Source: Candidatus Zhuqueibacterota bacterium
GTDB lineage: Bacteria > Zhuqueibacterota > Zhuqueibacteria > Thermofontimicrobiales > Sulfurfontimicrobiaceae
DNA: 56,053 bases
Assembly: GCA_016927835.1 (NCBI GenBank)
Contig: JAFGMA010000044.1
Location: forward strand, 1 to 56,053
Reading direction: 5' to 3'
A program made the translations under genes and the position numbers. Every line of letters starts with the position of its first letter. The stretch's first letter is position 1. Shown here piece by piece: positions 56,001-56,053 of this stretch. The notes under the pieces are model-generated. The model was not told the DNA's origin, did not search any database, and saw nothing but the letters and a program-made list of their open reading frames with translations.

Positions 56001-56053
56001 GAGCGAAGCAATCTCTTATGTTGACGCAATAGCAGTGGAGATTGCTTCGGCTG
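55980..56053. repeat. Palindromic dispersed repeat, right window edge (partial)
   Basis: TGTCATTGCGAGCGA...GAAGCAATCT followed by GAGATTGCTTCGGCTG, the same family as at positions 1-58. Here it is cut by the window end. It truncates the toxin frame and suggests that the assembly stopped in a multi-copy repeat. Confidence 0.75.

Noticed and set aside
1..56053. CRISPR array, tRNA, rRNA or phage genes
   Set aside because: Intergenic regions were read for regularly spaced repeats, tRNA T-loop motifs and phage or integrase genes; none was found.

Overview
The window looks like a chromosomal contig from an uncultured, probably anaerobic bacterium of the FCB superphylum (candidate phylum KSB1 / Calditrichota-like). 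The best lineage marker is the M6 protease at 33638-36529, which ends in a type A T9SS sorting domain with the QNYPNPFN signature. Supporting features are several lipoproteins, many uroporphyrinogen-decarboxylase-like (URO-D) and MttB-like proteins, glycoside hydrolases, and a selenocysteine peroxiredoxin. No ribosomal, tRNA or other strong phylogenetic marker is present, so the placement is an inference. Both window ends lie inside copies of the same palindromic dispersed repeat (CATTGCGAG...GAAGCAATC family), so the contig probably broke at repeats.

Layout. 57-5375 (+) is a putative extracellular electron-transfer cluster: a 5'-truncated cytochrome tail, an NHL beta-propeller protein, a five-haem lipoprotein, an outer-membrane beta-barrel and a cytochrome with up to 15 haems. 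5804-8366 (-) holds a Cys-type sulfatase and an amidohydrolase. 8843-9940 (+) is a CapA-like protein. 10000-15611 (-) runs cNMP-binding protein, AI-2E transporter, PAP2/AUR1-like enzyme, small outer-membrane protein, MttB-family methyltransferase, VanZ. 15894-17905 (+) has two small exported proteins and the thiol peroxidase Tpx. 17953-19314 (-) is an NtrC-type response regulator. 19632-25328 (+) has a URO-D-like protein, a two-TM protein, a second amidohydrolase, a metallophosphoesterase and a polytopic membrane protein.

25632-26351 (+) is a peroxiredoxin whose peroxidatic position is an in-frame TGA followed by a perfect hairpin, i.e. a selenoprotein of PrxU type. 26657-31156 (-) is a galactoside cluster (galM, GH42 beta-galactosidase, URO-D-like). 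31811-36529 (+) has a predicted beta-propeller protein and the T9SS metalloprotease. 37174-43155 (-) has a large esterase, a sodium:solute symporter and a CBM9-like lipoprotein. 43567-46846 (-) has an atypical AAA+ enhancer-binding protein and a CtpA protease. 47812-55109 (+) has a GH2-like protein, a GH42-like hydrolase and a third URO-D-like protein. The right edge carries an AT-rich, decaying UPF0175/DUF3368 toxin-antitoxin pair.

Taken together the accessory genes suggest polysaccharide or sulfated-glycan breakdown, galactoside use and Na+-coupled uptake, linked to extracellular respiration in an oxygen-sensitive cell with peroxide defences (Tpx, PrxU). Three copies of a ~98-100 bp palindromic MITE-like repeat (15673-15770, 36910-37009, 47026-47123) lie between genes. 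Vegetative promoters close to TTGACA-N17-TATATT are visible before several genes. No CRISPR array, rRNA, tRNA, transposase or phage gene was found.
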